Shown here: positions 19,950 through 28,399 of the stretch, piece after piece
How the letters are laid out: the number at the start of each line of letters is the position of its first letter
Numbering within the stretch: position 1 is the stretch's first letter
Assembly: GCF_000426765.1 (NCBI RefSeq)
Contig: NZ_KE384567.1
Location: 635,420 to 699,419 of the forward strand
Direction of reading: 5' to 3'
Length of the DNA: 64,000 nt
Source: Vibrio litoralis DSM 17657
GTDB taxonomy: Bacteria; Pseudomonadota; Gammaproteobacteria; Enterobacterales; Vibrionaceae
The notes under the pieces: generated by a model
Told to the model about the DNA's origin: nothing
The model's input: only the letters and a program-made list of their open reading frames with translations
Database searches by the model: none
Position numbers and translations under genes: made by a program

Positions 19950-19961
19950 CAAGGAGACGCT

Positions 19962-21395
19962 ATGGGCTCGACCGACAGAACGCTAACTAGCGCAATATCA
20001 TCAACACGCCATACATCACACGATAAATCATCGCGAAAAATCTTTGTCCTTGATACCAACATCCTACTCCACGAACCCCACGCCATATACTCATTCCAAG
20101 AACACGATGTCGTCATTCCAATGACAGTATTAGAAGAACTTGATCGCATCAAAGACAGCAAACGTGATGTTGCCCGAGATGCCCGAGTCGCCATTCGAGC
20201 CCTAGAAGCGATTTTCCACGATGCAACGCCCGATGAAATATCCCAAGGCATTCCTTTTGCTAAGGATAATCAAGCCACTGGCACCATTTCAATTCTGGCC
20301 GATTTTGATATCCAAGATAGTGATAAAGCCTTTGCCGATAAAGCAGGCGACAACCGCATTTTAAATGGCGTGATTGCTCTGCAAAACCGTCGCGCACCGC
20401 GAGAAGTCGTATTGATCACCAAAGATATCAATATGCGCTTACGAGCCAAAGGCGCAGGAGTTCAATATGTTGAAGACTACCGAACCGACCAATTAATTGA
20501 TGATGTGCAGTTCCTAACCAAGGGCTTTAATGAATACCAAGGCAGCTTTTGGGATAACTTTAAACAAGTAGAAAGCCACAACTGCGGCAGTAAAACTTTT
20601 CATACCGTTGATCGAGAAGGCTTAGAGCCAACCTTTATTAATCAATATATTATCGATGAAGATACCGACTTTGCTGGCCGTGTTGAAGAGCTGCATCCGA
20701 CAAGTGCCAAAATTAAAGACCTTAGCCGAGAACGGCTGATGCACCGACATGCTTGGGATATTTATCCGAAAAATGTCTATCAAGGAATGGCGATGGATGC
20801 CTTGCTTGATCCCGAAATTGATTTGGTGATTTTAACCGGCGCAGCGGGTAGTGGTAAAACCATGCTTGCCATGGCAGCGGCGTTAGAGATGACCATCGAG
20901 AAAAAAATGTTCGATAAGATTATTGTCACTCGTAATACCCCCGATATCGGTGAAGCCATTGGTTTCTTACCCGGCACGGAAGAAGAAAAAATGATGCCTT
21001 GGCTGGCGGCGATTACCGACACGCTAGAAGCGCTGCATAAAAACGATCACTGCACTGAAGGCTCATTAAAGTACATTTGTGATAAAGCCAATATTCAATT
21101 CAAATCCATCAACTTTATGCGTGGTCGTTCGATTCAAAATGCCTTCGTATTACTGGATGAATGCCAAAACCTGACCGCTTCGCAAATAAAAACCATCATT
21201 ACTCGTTGTGGTGAAGGCACCAAAATTGTCTGCTCGGGTAACCTAGCGCAAATCGACTCCACTTACTTAACGCCTGTAACCTCTGGGTTAACTTACATGG
21301 TTGAACGTTTTAAAAACTTCGAAGGTAGTGCCAATATTCACTTAAATGGCGTGGTTCGTAGCCGTTTAGCGGAGTTCGCTGAAGAAAACCTATAA
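19962..21395 (+). CDS. PIN-domain / PhoH ATPase fusion (PhoH2 type)
   Basis: Predicted ATP-dependent RNA-processing protein: N-terminal PIN ribonuclease domain plus C-terminal PhoH helicase-like ATPase. The start at 19962 (MGSTDRTLTS) has AAGGAG 5 nt upstream; the longer frame from 19926 begins with TTG inside a leader hairpin and is rejected, giving 477 aa. PIN acidic residues are in FVLDTNILLHEP (D31), TVLEELDRIK, and ADKAGDNRIL. The PhoH part has Walker A GAAGSGKT (293-300), IIVTRNTPDIGEAIGFLPG and Walker B FVLLDECQN. Characterised mycobacterial PhoH2 proteins are RNA helicases/RNases linked to toxin-antitoxin genes; no antitoxin-like small gene is seen upstream here. Confidence 0.92.
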   Translation: MGSTDRTLTSAISSTRHTSHDKSSRKIFVLDTNILLHEPHAIYSFQEHDVVIPMTVLEELDRIKDSKRDVARDARVAIRALEAIFHDATPDEISQGIPFAKDNQATGTISILADFDIQDSDKAFADKAGDNRILNGVIALQNRRAPREVVLITKDINMRLRAKGAGVQYVEDYRTDQLIDDVQFLTKGFNEYQGSFWDNFKQVESHNCGSKTFHTVDREGLEPTFINQYIIDEDTDFAGRVEELHPTSAKIKDLSRERLMHRHAWDIYPKNVYQGMAMDALLDPEIDLVILTGAAGSGKTMLAMAAALEMTIEKKMFDKIIVTRNTPDIGEAIGFLPGTEEEKMMPWLAAITDTLEALHKNDHCTEGSLKYICDKANIQFKSINFMRGRSIQNAFVLLDECQNLTASQIKTIITRCGEGTKIVCSGNLAQIDSTYLTPVTSGLTYMVERFKNFEGSANIHLNGVVRSRLAEFAEENL

Positions 21396-21419
21396 CCACT
21401 CAAAAAAAGGAAATAATAG

Positions 21420-21450
21420 CAATCAAGGTGCACACAGTGTGCCTTGATTG
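21420..21450. terminator. Near-perfect 31-bp palindrome after the PhoH2 gene
   Basis: CAATCAAGG...CCTTGATTG enclosing CACACAGTGTG. No T-run follows on the plus strand; on the minus strand it is followed by TATTATTTCCTTTTTTT. It could be a terminator-like or protein-binding palindrome. Confidence 0.5.
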
Positions 21451-21626
21451 TCTAGTGAATAACTTAGAATTGATTATTATTAAACTTTATTTTATAAAAC
21501 TAAAAAATATTAGCATCGAAATATCATCAACTATAGAATCCCCCTCCCTCTGCCAATATCACACGGACTGCTACATAAAACGGACTAGAATATAAAAATA
21601 AAGGCAGCTTTAATTTCGGAGGAATT

Positions 21627-22319
21627 ATGTCTACTGATATACGTTTTATTCTCAAAGGGCTTGGCCAATTTCTATTACTTGCTTTGCTTGTTACTTTACC
21701 AGTTGCCACTCTTAGTTATGATCTGATTTATCTCAAACATGGGATTGGTGAAACATCACTAACAGAATACTTTCAGGAGTTGATTCTTTTTCTTACCGCT
21801 CTCTCCTTTGGCTATGTAACCTATAAGGAAACTTCTACCCGACACTTTTGTACTCTGGTTACTGGCTTTTTTAGCTGCATGTTCATCCGTGAATTAGACG
21901 GGTTATTTGATCTGGTTTTTCATGGTTTCTGGATCGTTCCCGCATTATTGGTAGCAATTTCAGCGATTGCTTATGCCTCTAGAGATATTAAGCAAACTAT
22001 TTATACCTTTGCTCATTTCACCCAAAACCGTAACTTTTTTTCCTTATGCTTAGGTATGGCACTACTTCTAGTATTTTCTCGTTTATTCGGTATGGGCCAT
22101 TTTTGGCAAGGTATTCTTGGGCCAGATTACGATCGGGTGATCAAACGTGTAGTAGAGGAAGGGTTAGAAGTATTAGCTTACGTAGTTATTTTTTATTCTG
22201 CCATAGGCTATCTACAAGGCTTTTTAGCTTGGCGTAAATACCGTCTTGTTGATGAAAACTACGCTCAATTTATCGGTAAGCGTGATCAATTTTTCATCGA
22301 TAGATTAACGAAGAAATAA
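21627..22319 (+). CDS. Predicted polytopic membrane protein, function unknown
   Basis: Family not recognised. The 230-aa product has about six hydrophobic segments (roughly 10-30, 47-66, 74-88, 98-117, 136-152, 178-197). Charged residues sit at or within membrane segments: E48 and E51 (TEYFQEL), R88-E89-x-D91 with D95 (FIRELDGLFD), and E177-E178-x-x-E181 (VVEEGLEVLAY). These could form a polar or metal-binding intramembrane site, but no hydrolase signature is certain. The start is strongly supported by CGGAGGAATT directly before ATG. It stands alone between two hairpins, so it is probably its own transcription unit. Confidence 0.75.
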   Translation: MSTDIRFILKGLGQFLLLALLVTLPVATLSYDLIYLKHGIGETSLTEYFQELILFLTALSFGYVTYKETSTRHFCTLVTGFFSCMFIRELDGLFDLVFHGFWIVPALLVAISAIAYASRDIKQTIYTFAHFTQNRNFFSLCLGMALLLVFSRLFGMGHFWQGILGPDYDRVIKRVVEEGLEVLAYVVIFYSAIGYLQGFLAWRKYRLVDENYAQFIGKRDQFFIDRLTKK

Positions 22320-22356
22320 TCCCTATAAAAATTACCTAATTGATCTCATATTAAAA

Positions 22357-22395
22357 TAGTAAGGCCCTGATATAACTTACGTCAAGGCCTTACTA
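22357..22395. terminator. Bidirectional terminator between the membrane-protein gene and thiQ
   Basis: TAGTAAGGCC pairs with GGCCTTACTA across a 19-nt loop that can itself pair partly. ATTTGT follows on the plus strand and ATTTTAAT on the minus strand. Placed between two convergent genes. Confidence 0.7.
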
Positions 22396-22446
22396 ATTTG
22401 TACTTGGCAGTCATTTTTATAGAAACTGTCATTATCTAGCTCAGAA

Positions 22447-23166
22447 TTAGTTCCCACTCGCTTTAAGAAATGCTTTTAAATGAGCGTTACTACTTTCTTG
22501 GGTTAACTGTGATATTTGATCGCACTCTGTCACTTGTCCTTGCTCCATAAAGGCAAAATGGCTACCTATCGATTTAGCATCTGACAAATGATGCGTCACC
22601 ATCAATACGGTGATATTGCGCTCTTTGGCTAGGCTTGCCACCAGCGACAACATCTCTTGACGTAAAATCGGGTCTAACGCTGAAAAAGGCTCGTCCAACA
22701 ACCAAATAGAATGTGGCTGTACAAAGCATCTTGCCAGTGCGACGCGTTGCCGCTGTCCGCCCGATAACTGCTCTGGCAGGCGATCTAACAGTTCAACAAT
22801 ACCAACTTGCTGGGCGGCTTGTTCCACTTGTTGTTTTTGTTGGCTAGTTAATTTCAAGCCCGGATGTAAACCGAGTCCAATATTTTGTCTTACCGTTAAA
22901 TGGCTGAATAAATTATGCTCTTGAAACAACATTGCCAGTGGCCTTTGGTGAGGCTGCAAACCAACCACAGATACCCCATCGACGTTAATCTTCCCTTGTT
23001 TAGGTTCAATAAAACCGGCGATTAAACTGAGTAAGGTTGATTTGCCAGAGCCACTAGGCCCCATCAAAGCCATAATCGAGCCACGCTCTACCTGTAAGTC
23101 AAAATAAAAGGTTTCACTTTGATAATCATAAATGACTTGTTGGATATCAATGGCACAATCAGACAT
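22447..23166 (-). CDS. thiQ: Thiamine ABC transporter ATP-binding protein ThiQ
   Basis: Powers thiamine/TPP import with ThiB and ThiP. The 239-aa product has Walker A GPSGSGKST, Q-loop LFQEHNLFSHLTV, signature LSGGQRQRVALAR, Walker B WLLDEPFSALD and the switch His in MVTHHLSDA. It follows thiP after 18 bp as the last gene of thiBPQ, under the TPP riboswitch before thiB. Confidence 0.95.
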   Translation of the reverse strand: MSDCAIDIQQVIYDYQSETFYFDLQVERGSIMALMGPSGSGKSTLLSLIAGFIEPKQGKINVDGVSVVGLQPHQRPLAMLFQEHNLFSHLTVRQNIGLGLHPGLKLTSQQKQQVEQAAQQVGIVELLDRLPEQLSGGQRQRVALARCFVQPHSIWLLDEPFSALDPILRQEMLSLVASLAKERNITVLMVTHHLSDAKSIGSHFAFMEQGQVTECDQISQLTQESSNAHLKAFLKASGN

Positions 23167-23184
23167 GGTAATTCTTCTTCATAA

Positions 23185-24774
23185 TTAACGGCTACTTCGT
23201 TTAAACACGACATCAATCAAGCTAAAACAGATAACACTAAACACCAATAAACACAGAGAGACCATCGCCGCCGCAGGCATTTGATAGCTTCCCAGTAGTT
23301 GAAATAAATACAAAGGCAACGTAGTGAAAGATTGGTTACCAAATAGTGCTACGGCGCTTAAATCGCCCATCGAGAACATAAAGCTAATCGCAAAGGCGTG
23401 AGCTATTGGTTTATTCAGCGCTTTCCACTCAACCATTTTAAAACGAGTCCAACCTGTCATCCCTAGGCTTTGACATAAAAATTGATATTGCTGGGCAGTT
23501 TGCAACATAGGCTGCGACAAAGTTTTGATTATGTAAGGCAACGCCATTAAACCATTCACTAAAATCACCATCACAAAAGCAAGGCTGAATACATCAACTT
23601 GATTACGCAGCAATAAAAATAGACCTGTACTAATCACAATTCCCGGCGTCACTAAAATAATCGTACCCATCAATTCTAAACGCCCTGCCCAGTGACTACG
23701 CCCTTTCAAATGCCAAGCGCGACTGGTAAATAAAATCGCGATGCCCATCACCAAGGCAAGCGAACTGGCTAATGTTGCGACTTTCAACGAAGCCATCAAC
23801 GCCTGCCAAAACTTAGCATCTTGCAGCACAATCAAGGATTGAAGATTCAAACCTTGCCATATCACCATCAATAAAGGCGGCAACACAAGCAACATTGCCG
23901 CTATGATCCAAATGCTATCCCAAACTTTCGCTAAGCGAGAATCTGACCACACCGGTAACACTTGTTGGCTAGACTGAGTCGAAGCTGGCAAGGTTTTCGC
24001 TAAACGCAATAATAGTAAACTTAATCCACCACATAGCAGCATTTGCCATAACGCGAGAATCGCGCCAGCTTGTAGGTCAAAATCAAACTTAATTGCTTGG
24101 TAGATAGCCAGCTCAATCGTGGTCGACTTAGGCCCACCGCCTAATGCCATAACCGTCGAAAAGCTAGTAAAGCACAGCATAAACACTAGACCAGCGACAT
24201 GTGGAAGTTGCTGCCTCATACGGGGCCATTCAACTTGGCGAAACTTCTGCCATCCATTCATTCCCAAGTGAGCGCACAATTTATGTTGCTCATTAGGAAT
24301 CGACACTAAAGCATGCAATAACAAGCGACAGGCATAGGGTAAGTTGAAAAAGACATGAGCGACTAGAATGCCGCTTAGGCCGTAAATCGAAAAGGGTAAA
24401 CGAGTATCAAAAGCTTTAAATAATCCAGCGACTAAACCACTATTACCTAAAATCGCTAAAATACCGAATACTCCTACCAACACTGGCAATACCAATGTCG
24501 AAGCAAACAGTTTCAATAATAGCGATTTGCCTATAAATTTTCGTCGAGATAACGCATGAGCAACCGGAATCGCTAAACCAACACTCAACAAAGTCGAAAA
24601 GAATGCCTGATAGAAGCTAAAGAAGGTGATATGCCGATAATAAGGATCGGATAAAATCCAAGCAAGATTCAGCGTTGGAGCGTGCTGAACTAGCGCTCCT
24701 ATTGTTGCGCAGACAAACACGGCAATCGCCAGCGCAACCGCAATACCTAACTTAGGAACCGGAACATTAATCAC
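23185..24774 (-). CDS. thiP: Thiamine ABC transporter permease ThiP
   Basis: Inner-membrane permease with two fused binding-protein-dependent transport domains (529 aa; E. coli 536). About 12 transmembrane segments. Each half carries an EAA-like loop: AHLGMNGWQKFRQVEWP in the first half and CQSLGMTGWTRFKMVEWK in the second, both contacting ThiQ. The start is GTG at 24774, with TAGGA about 8 nt upstream. Unusually, an ERIC element separates it from thiB; in many genomes thiB and thiP are close or overlapping, so the ribosome site here lies just outside the repeat. Confidence 0.94.
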   Translation of the reverse strand: MINVPVPKLGIAVALAIAVFVCATIGALVQHAPTLNLAWILSDPYYRHITFFSFYQAFFSTLLSVGLAIPVAHALSRRKFIGKSLLLKLFASTLVLPVLVGVFGILAILGNSGLVAGLFKAFDTRLPFSIYGLSGILVAHVFFNLPYACRLLLHALVSIPNEQHKLCAHLGMNGWQKFRQVEWPRMRQQLPHVAGLVFMLCFTSFSTVMALGGGPKSTTIELAIYQAIKFDFDLQAGAILALWQMLLCGGLSLLLLRLAKTLPASTQSSQQVLPVWSDSRLAKVWDSIWIIAAMLLVLPPLLMVIWQGLNLQSLIVLQDAKFWQALMASLKVATLASSLALVMGIAILFTSRAWHLKGRSHWAGRLELMGTIILVTPGIVISTGLFLLLRNQVDVFSLAFVMVILVNGLMALPYIIKTLSQPMLQTAQQYQFLCQSLGMTGWTRFKMVEWKALNKPIAHAFAISFMFSMGDLSAVALFGNQSFTTLPLYLFQLLGSYQMPAAAMVSLCLLVFSVICFSLIDVVFKRSSR

Positions 24775-24811
24775 GCTGGCATCCTATTAATATCCTTAAA
24801 AGCTACAAGAA

Positions 24812-24939
24812 TATACTCAAAGTAATTGGAGTTGCAGTAAGGCGACAAGAGAATGAGGCCCCATGAGCATAGCTTGCCTATGTGATTGAGGCGAATGAAC
24901 GCCGTCAACAAGGCTGCAGCTTCAAGTACGAAGAGTATA
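24812..24939. repeat. ERIC element between thiB and thiP
   Basis: 128-bp imperfect palindrome bounded by TATACTC and GAGTATA, with the ERIC-type internal order GTTGCAG...AAGGCGACAAGAGAATGA...CATGAGCATAGCTTGCCTATG...GAGGCGAATGAACGCCGTCAAC...CTGCAGCTTCAAGTA. Size and arrangement match enterobacterial repetitive intergenic consensus elements (about 127 bp) as I remember them. It lies inside an operon and will be transcribed as a long hairpin. Confidence 0.85.
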
Positions 24940-24948
24940 GTCATGGGG

Positions 24949-25971
24949 TTATTGCGACAAAGCAGTCTGCCACTCACGAGTCCAACCTTTCAGTTGCTTA
25001 GCAACGGTTTCTGGCTCTAACGACAACATCTTGCTTGGCACCGTTAATTGCTCATAACCTTTCGGCAGTTCAACATCGGTCACTGGGTACATCCAATTAC
25101 CGGTTGCCATCACAGATTGGAAATCATCGGTTAAGATAAAATGCATAAACTCATCGGCTAATTTAGGATGCTTGGTACTTGCCACCTTAGCTGCCAATTC
25201 TATTTGTGCATATTGCCCTTCAGTAAAATCTGCCGCCGCATATTGGTCATCATTTTCAGCAATAATGTGATAAGCCGGAGAGGTACTATAGGACAGCACC
25301 ATATCGCTCTCCCCTTTTAAGAACATAGGGTAAGAGTCTGACCAACCTTTGCTCACCGTAACGGTTTTATCGGCAATTTTTTGCCATGCTTGCGCCGCGT
25401 CATCACCATAAACCGCTTTCACCCATAACAATAAACCTTGGCCGGTAATCGAGGTGCGTGGATCTTGATAGATAATATTAAAATCATCACGCTCAACTAA
25501 TTCTTTTAAGCTTTTTGGCGGGTTGTTCATTTTGGTTTTATTGTACACAAAGGCAAAGTAGCCGTAATCAAAAGGCACAAAATAAGGATTATTCCAACCA
25601 CCGGGAATGGTGACTTGAGATGTATCAACATCATGTTTGGCAAGTAGTCCCGTTTGCTGAGCTTGCGCCATAATGTTGTTATTTAACCCCAGCACCACAT
25701 CCGCTTTGGTATTGTTGCCTTCTAAACGAATACGACTTAACACTGAACCGCCATCATCCAAGGCAACAAAATTCAGATTGCAGCCACATTGGCTTTCAAA
25801 AGCTTGTTTGATTTTCGGACCTGGGCCCCAATCGGAAGTAAAAGAGTCGTAAGTATAAACGGTTAAGGTAGGCTTTTGCTCCGCTAGCTCTGAATTAGCA
25901 AGCGCTGAAGTAGAAAAGGTCGCAGCACAAGAGAGAGCAAGAAAAGTAAGCGCTTTAGGTGTGAAGTTCAC
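24949..25971 (-). CDS. thiB: Thiamine-binding periplasmic protein ThiB (TbpA)
   Basis: Periplasmic receptor for thiamine, TMP and TPP. The 340-aa product (E. coli 327) has a signal peptide ending near STSALA, then KPTLTVYTYDSFTSDWGPGP, the typical ThiB opening, and CGCNLNFVALDDGGSVLSR, as in the E. coli protein. The start is GTG, preceded by AAGGA about 8 nt upstream. First gene of thiBPQ; a TPP riboswitch begins about 50 nt upstream. Weak GTG start plus riboswitch suggests translational control. Confidence 0.95.
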   Translation of the reverse strand: MNFTPKALTFLALSCAATFSTSALANSELAEQKPTLTVYTYDSFTSDWGPGPKIKQAFESQCGCNLNFVALDDGGSVLSRIRLEGNNTKADVVLGLNNNIMAQAQQTGLLAKHDVDTSQVTIPGGWNNPYFVPFDYGYFAFVYNKTKMNNPPKSLKELVERDDFNIIYQDPRTSITGQGLLLWVKAVYGDDAAQAWQKIADKTVTVSKGWSDSYPMFLKGESDMVLSYSTSPAYHIIAENDDQYAAADFTEGQYAQIELAAKVASTKHPKLADEFMHFILTDDFQSVMATGNWMYPVTDVELPKGYEQLTVPSKMLSLEPETVAKQLKGWTREWQTALSQ

Positions 25972-26020
25972 TAGATTAATCCTTATTTAGTGAGCGGCAC
26001 AGGGAAAAGGAGGAGAAACC

Positions 26021-26105
26021 CACTCAATTCCTACGCCAGCATTATCTGGTTCAGGTCACGGGTGTTATCTCAGCCAAATCACATGATTCAGCACCCCGAT
26101 GAGTT
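26021..26105 (-). promoter_or_regulatory. TPP riboswitch (THI element) before thiB
   Basis: On the minus strand: ACTCATCGGGGTGC, then GGCTGAGATAACACCC, GACCTGAACCAGATAATGC and TGGCGTAGGAATTGAGT. These are the conserved THI-box blocks, with P1 closed by ACTCAT/TTGAGT pairing. Downstream is a pyrimidine tract, TTTCTCCTCCTTTTCCC, which can pair with the AAGGA of thiB. Ligand recognition follows from the well-known class; the expression platform is inferred. Confidence 0.96.
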
Positions 26106-26169
26106 GTACAAATTATAAGATCTTAGGTAACGGTAAACGAGTCGTTATATTAGCTTAATATCAAAACTG

Positions 26170-26799
26170 TTAGCTAGAGCGTTGATCGTAGCCCCAACGA
26201 GGCACTAAACCTTGTTCAACACCTAAATGATCGAGAATTCTCGCCACCATAAAATCCACTAAATCTTCAATGGTTTTCGGTTGATGATAAAAGCCCGGTG
26301 CTGCCGGCATAATAGTGACGCCCATTTGCGATAGCTTATGCATATTCTCTAAATGCAAAGTCGAAAATGGCGTTTCACGTACCACCAGCAATAATTGGCC
26401 GCGTTCTTTCATCACCACATCGGCAGCACGTTCAATTAAATTATCCGACATGCCGTGAGCAATCGAAGCCACACTACCAGCAGAACATGGACACACCACC
26501 ATTTGTTTTGGCGCAGCTGATCCCGAAGCAACTGGCGAAAACCAATCCTCTTTACCACATACGATTAACTTATCACTGCGGCATTTAAGGTGCTCAACCA
26601 AAGCTTTTTGCGCGGCTTCTGGGCCACTTGGTAACTTTAAACCATGCTCGGTTGCCATCACGACACGGGCCGCTGATGAGATCAACAAATAAACGGTGTA
26701 GTCCGCTGCCAGCAAACACTCTAATAGACGTAATCCATAGGGGGCGCCAGAAGCACCAGTGAAAGCTAGAGTGATTTTCTTTTCCACCAATTGAGACAT
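26170..26799 (-). CDS. ubiX: Flavin prenyltransferase UbiX
   Basis: Makes prenylated FMN, the cofactor of UbiD decarboxylase in ubiquinone synthesis. The start at 26799 ([15 protein letters not shown]) has GAGGA 8 nt upstream; an in-frame extension to 26832 has no such support. 209 aa (E. coli 189). It shows [14 protein letters not shown] for FMN binding, [13 protein letters not shown], and [15 protein letters not shown] plus [11 protein letters not shown]. Downstream of mpl, separated by an unusual 18-bp-periodic repeat. Confidence 0.95.
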   Translation of the reverse strand: MSQLVEKKITLAFTGASGAPYGLRLLECLLAADYTVYLLISSAARVVMATEHGLKLPSGPEAAQKALVEHLKCRSDKLIVCGKEDWFSPVASGSAAPKQMVVCPCSAGSVASIAHGMSDNLIERAADVVMKERGQLLLVVRETPFSTLHLENMHKLSQMGVTIMPAAPGFYHQPKTIEDLVDFMVARILDHLGVEQGLVPRWGYDQRSS

Positions 26800-26847
26800 A
26801 TTCGCTTCCTCAATAGAGAGTGAGTTTACCAAATAAAAGGATCATAG

Positions 26848-26919
26848 TGATCTTTTTACCACCAATGATCTTTTTGCTTGCTATGATCTTTAGACTTATG
26901 GTGATCTTTTTACTACTTT
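26848..26919. repeat. 18-bp tandem repeat carrying GATC
   Basis: Four units each beginning TGATCTTT, at 26848, 26866, 26884 and 26902 (exact 18-bp period); the 10 bp after the core vary. A fifth GATC lies at 26840. The array fills the leader between mpl and ubiX and runs into the last codons of mpl. Five potential Dam sites in 67 bp. Confidence 0.85.
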
Positions 26920-28268
26920 TGCTGTAAAGCTTGTAATAACTTGGCGTGGATCCCTTCAAAGCCACCATTACTCATCACTAAGATCTGATCGCCCGTTTTT
27001 GCTTGAGCCACAATATATTCTACAAAGTTATCAATATTGTCATCAACATAACTTGGTTGAGGACACTGCTGTGCCACCTCTTCTACCGACCATTGAATAT
27101 TGCTTGGTTGATATAAACAAACTTGATCAGCATGCTTAAAAGCGGCGGCTAAAGTTTGTTTATGCACACCCATTTTCATTGTGCTCGAACGAGGCTCAAA
27201 CACCGCGATAATTTTGCTATCACCGACTTTATTACGTAAGCCTTCTAACGTGAGATCAATTGCGGTTGGGTGGTGAGCAAAATCGTCATAGACCTTAATG
27301 CCCTTCACTTCACCTTTAAGCTCTAAGCGGCGTTTGGTATTAATGAATTTACCCAATGCTTCACAAGCCAGATCAGGCGTGACACCAACATGACGCGCTG
27401 CGGCAATCGCCATTAATGCATTATTCACATTATGATCACCGACTAAATCCCACACCACATCACCGTGATGCTGGCCATCTAAATAAACTTGGAAGTGGCT
27501 ACCATCTTTTTTTACTTTCTTAGCTTTCCAGTGACCATCGTCGCCAATATATTCTAATTCGCTCCAGCAACCGCGCTTGATGACATCTTGCAGGCCATCA
27601 TCGTTACTTGGCGTCAAAATGCGACCATTACCCGGCACAGTACGAACTAAGTGATGGAATTGACGCTTGATCGCTTCAAGATCATCGAAAATGTCAGCAT
27701 GATCGAACTCTAAATTATTCATAACCAGTGTTCGTGGGTGGTAGTGCACAAACTTAGAACGTTTATCGAAAAAAGCACTGTCATATTCGTCTGCTTCGAC
27801 CACAAAAAACATGCTTTCGCCTAAACGAGCCGACACACCAAAGTTGCCCAATACGCCACCAACTAAAAATCCCGGTGCATAACCGCAATCTTCTAAGATC
27901 CAAGACAACATGCTCGAGGTGGTGGTTTTACCGTGGGTACCCGATACTGCTAATACCCAACGGTCATGCAATAAAAATTCTTGTAGCCACTGCGGACCTG
28001 AGGTGTATTTCAAATTGTTATTTAAAACATATTCAACACAAGGATTACCACGGCTCATCGCGTTACCAATCACCACGAGGTCGGGGGCTGGCTTCAGCTG
28101 AGAGGGGTCAAAACCTTCAATAATCTCAATACCTTGAGACTCAAGTAAAGTGCTCATTGGTGGGTAAACATTGGCATCACAGCCTGTCACTTTATGTCCT
28201 AATTGACGTGCTAAAACTGCCGCACCGCCCATGAAAGTGCCGCAAATACCAAGAATATGAATATGCAT
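26913..28268 (-). CDS. mpl: UDP-N-acetylmuramate:L-alanyl-gamma-D-glutamyl-meso-diaminopimelate ligase
   Basis: Murein-recycling ligase that reattaches the released tripeptide to UDP-MurNAc. The 451-aa product (E. coli 457) begins MHIHILGICGTFMGGAA, has the ATP loop SGTHGKTTTSSML, DEYDSAFFDKRSKF, and the Mur C-terminal YDDFAHHPTAI and FEPRSSTMK motifs. The LGICGTFMG opening distinguishes Mpl from MurC. Divergent from fbp, the neighbourhood seen in E. coli. Confidence 0.96.
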   Translation of the reverse strand: MHIHILGICGTFMGGAAVLARQLGHKVTGCDANVYPPMSTLLESQGIEIIEGFDPSQLKPAPDLVVIGNAMSRGNPCVEYVLNNNLKYTSGPQWLQEFLLHDRWVLAVSGTHGKTTTSSMLSWILEDCGYAPGFLVGGVLGNFGVSARLGESMFFVVEADEYDSAFFDKRSKFVHYHPRTLVMNNLEFDHADIFDDLEAIKRQFHHLVRTVPGNGRILTPSNDDGLQDVIKRGCWSELEYIGDDGHWKAKKVKKDGSHFQVYLDGQHHGDVVWDLVGDHNVNNALMAIAAARHVGVTPDLACEALGKFINTKRRLELKGEVKGIKVYDDFAHHPTAIDLTLEGLRNKVGDSKIIAVFEPRSSTMKMGVHKQTLAAAFKHADQVCLYQPSNIQWSVEEVAQQCPQPSYVDDNIDNFVEYIVAQAKTGDQILVMSNGGFEGIHAKLLQALQQK

Positions 28269-28399
28269 AACAGTGGTTCCAACCTCATTTAGGAGGCAAA
28301 AAAGTAATAAATATTTGAAACGTAAATAGTATCGTAAACCAAGTTAAAAGTATGGTTTGATTTAAGAGTATCGAACGACAAAACTTCAAATGTCACATT

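Noticed and set aside
19926..19961. Upstream TTG start for the PhoH2 gene
   Set aside because: It lies inside leader hairpins and has no ribosome site, whereas the ATG at 19962 has AAGGAG at good distance.
24771..24977. Small open frame across the thiB-thiP junction
   Set aside because: It is produced by the ERIC element and the end of thiB; it has no ribosome site and no recognisable protein features.
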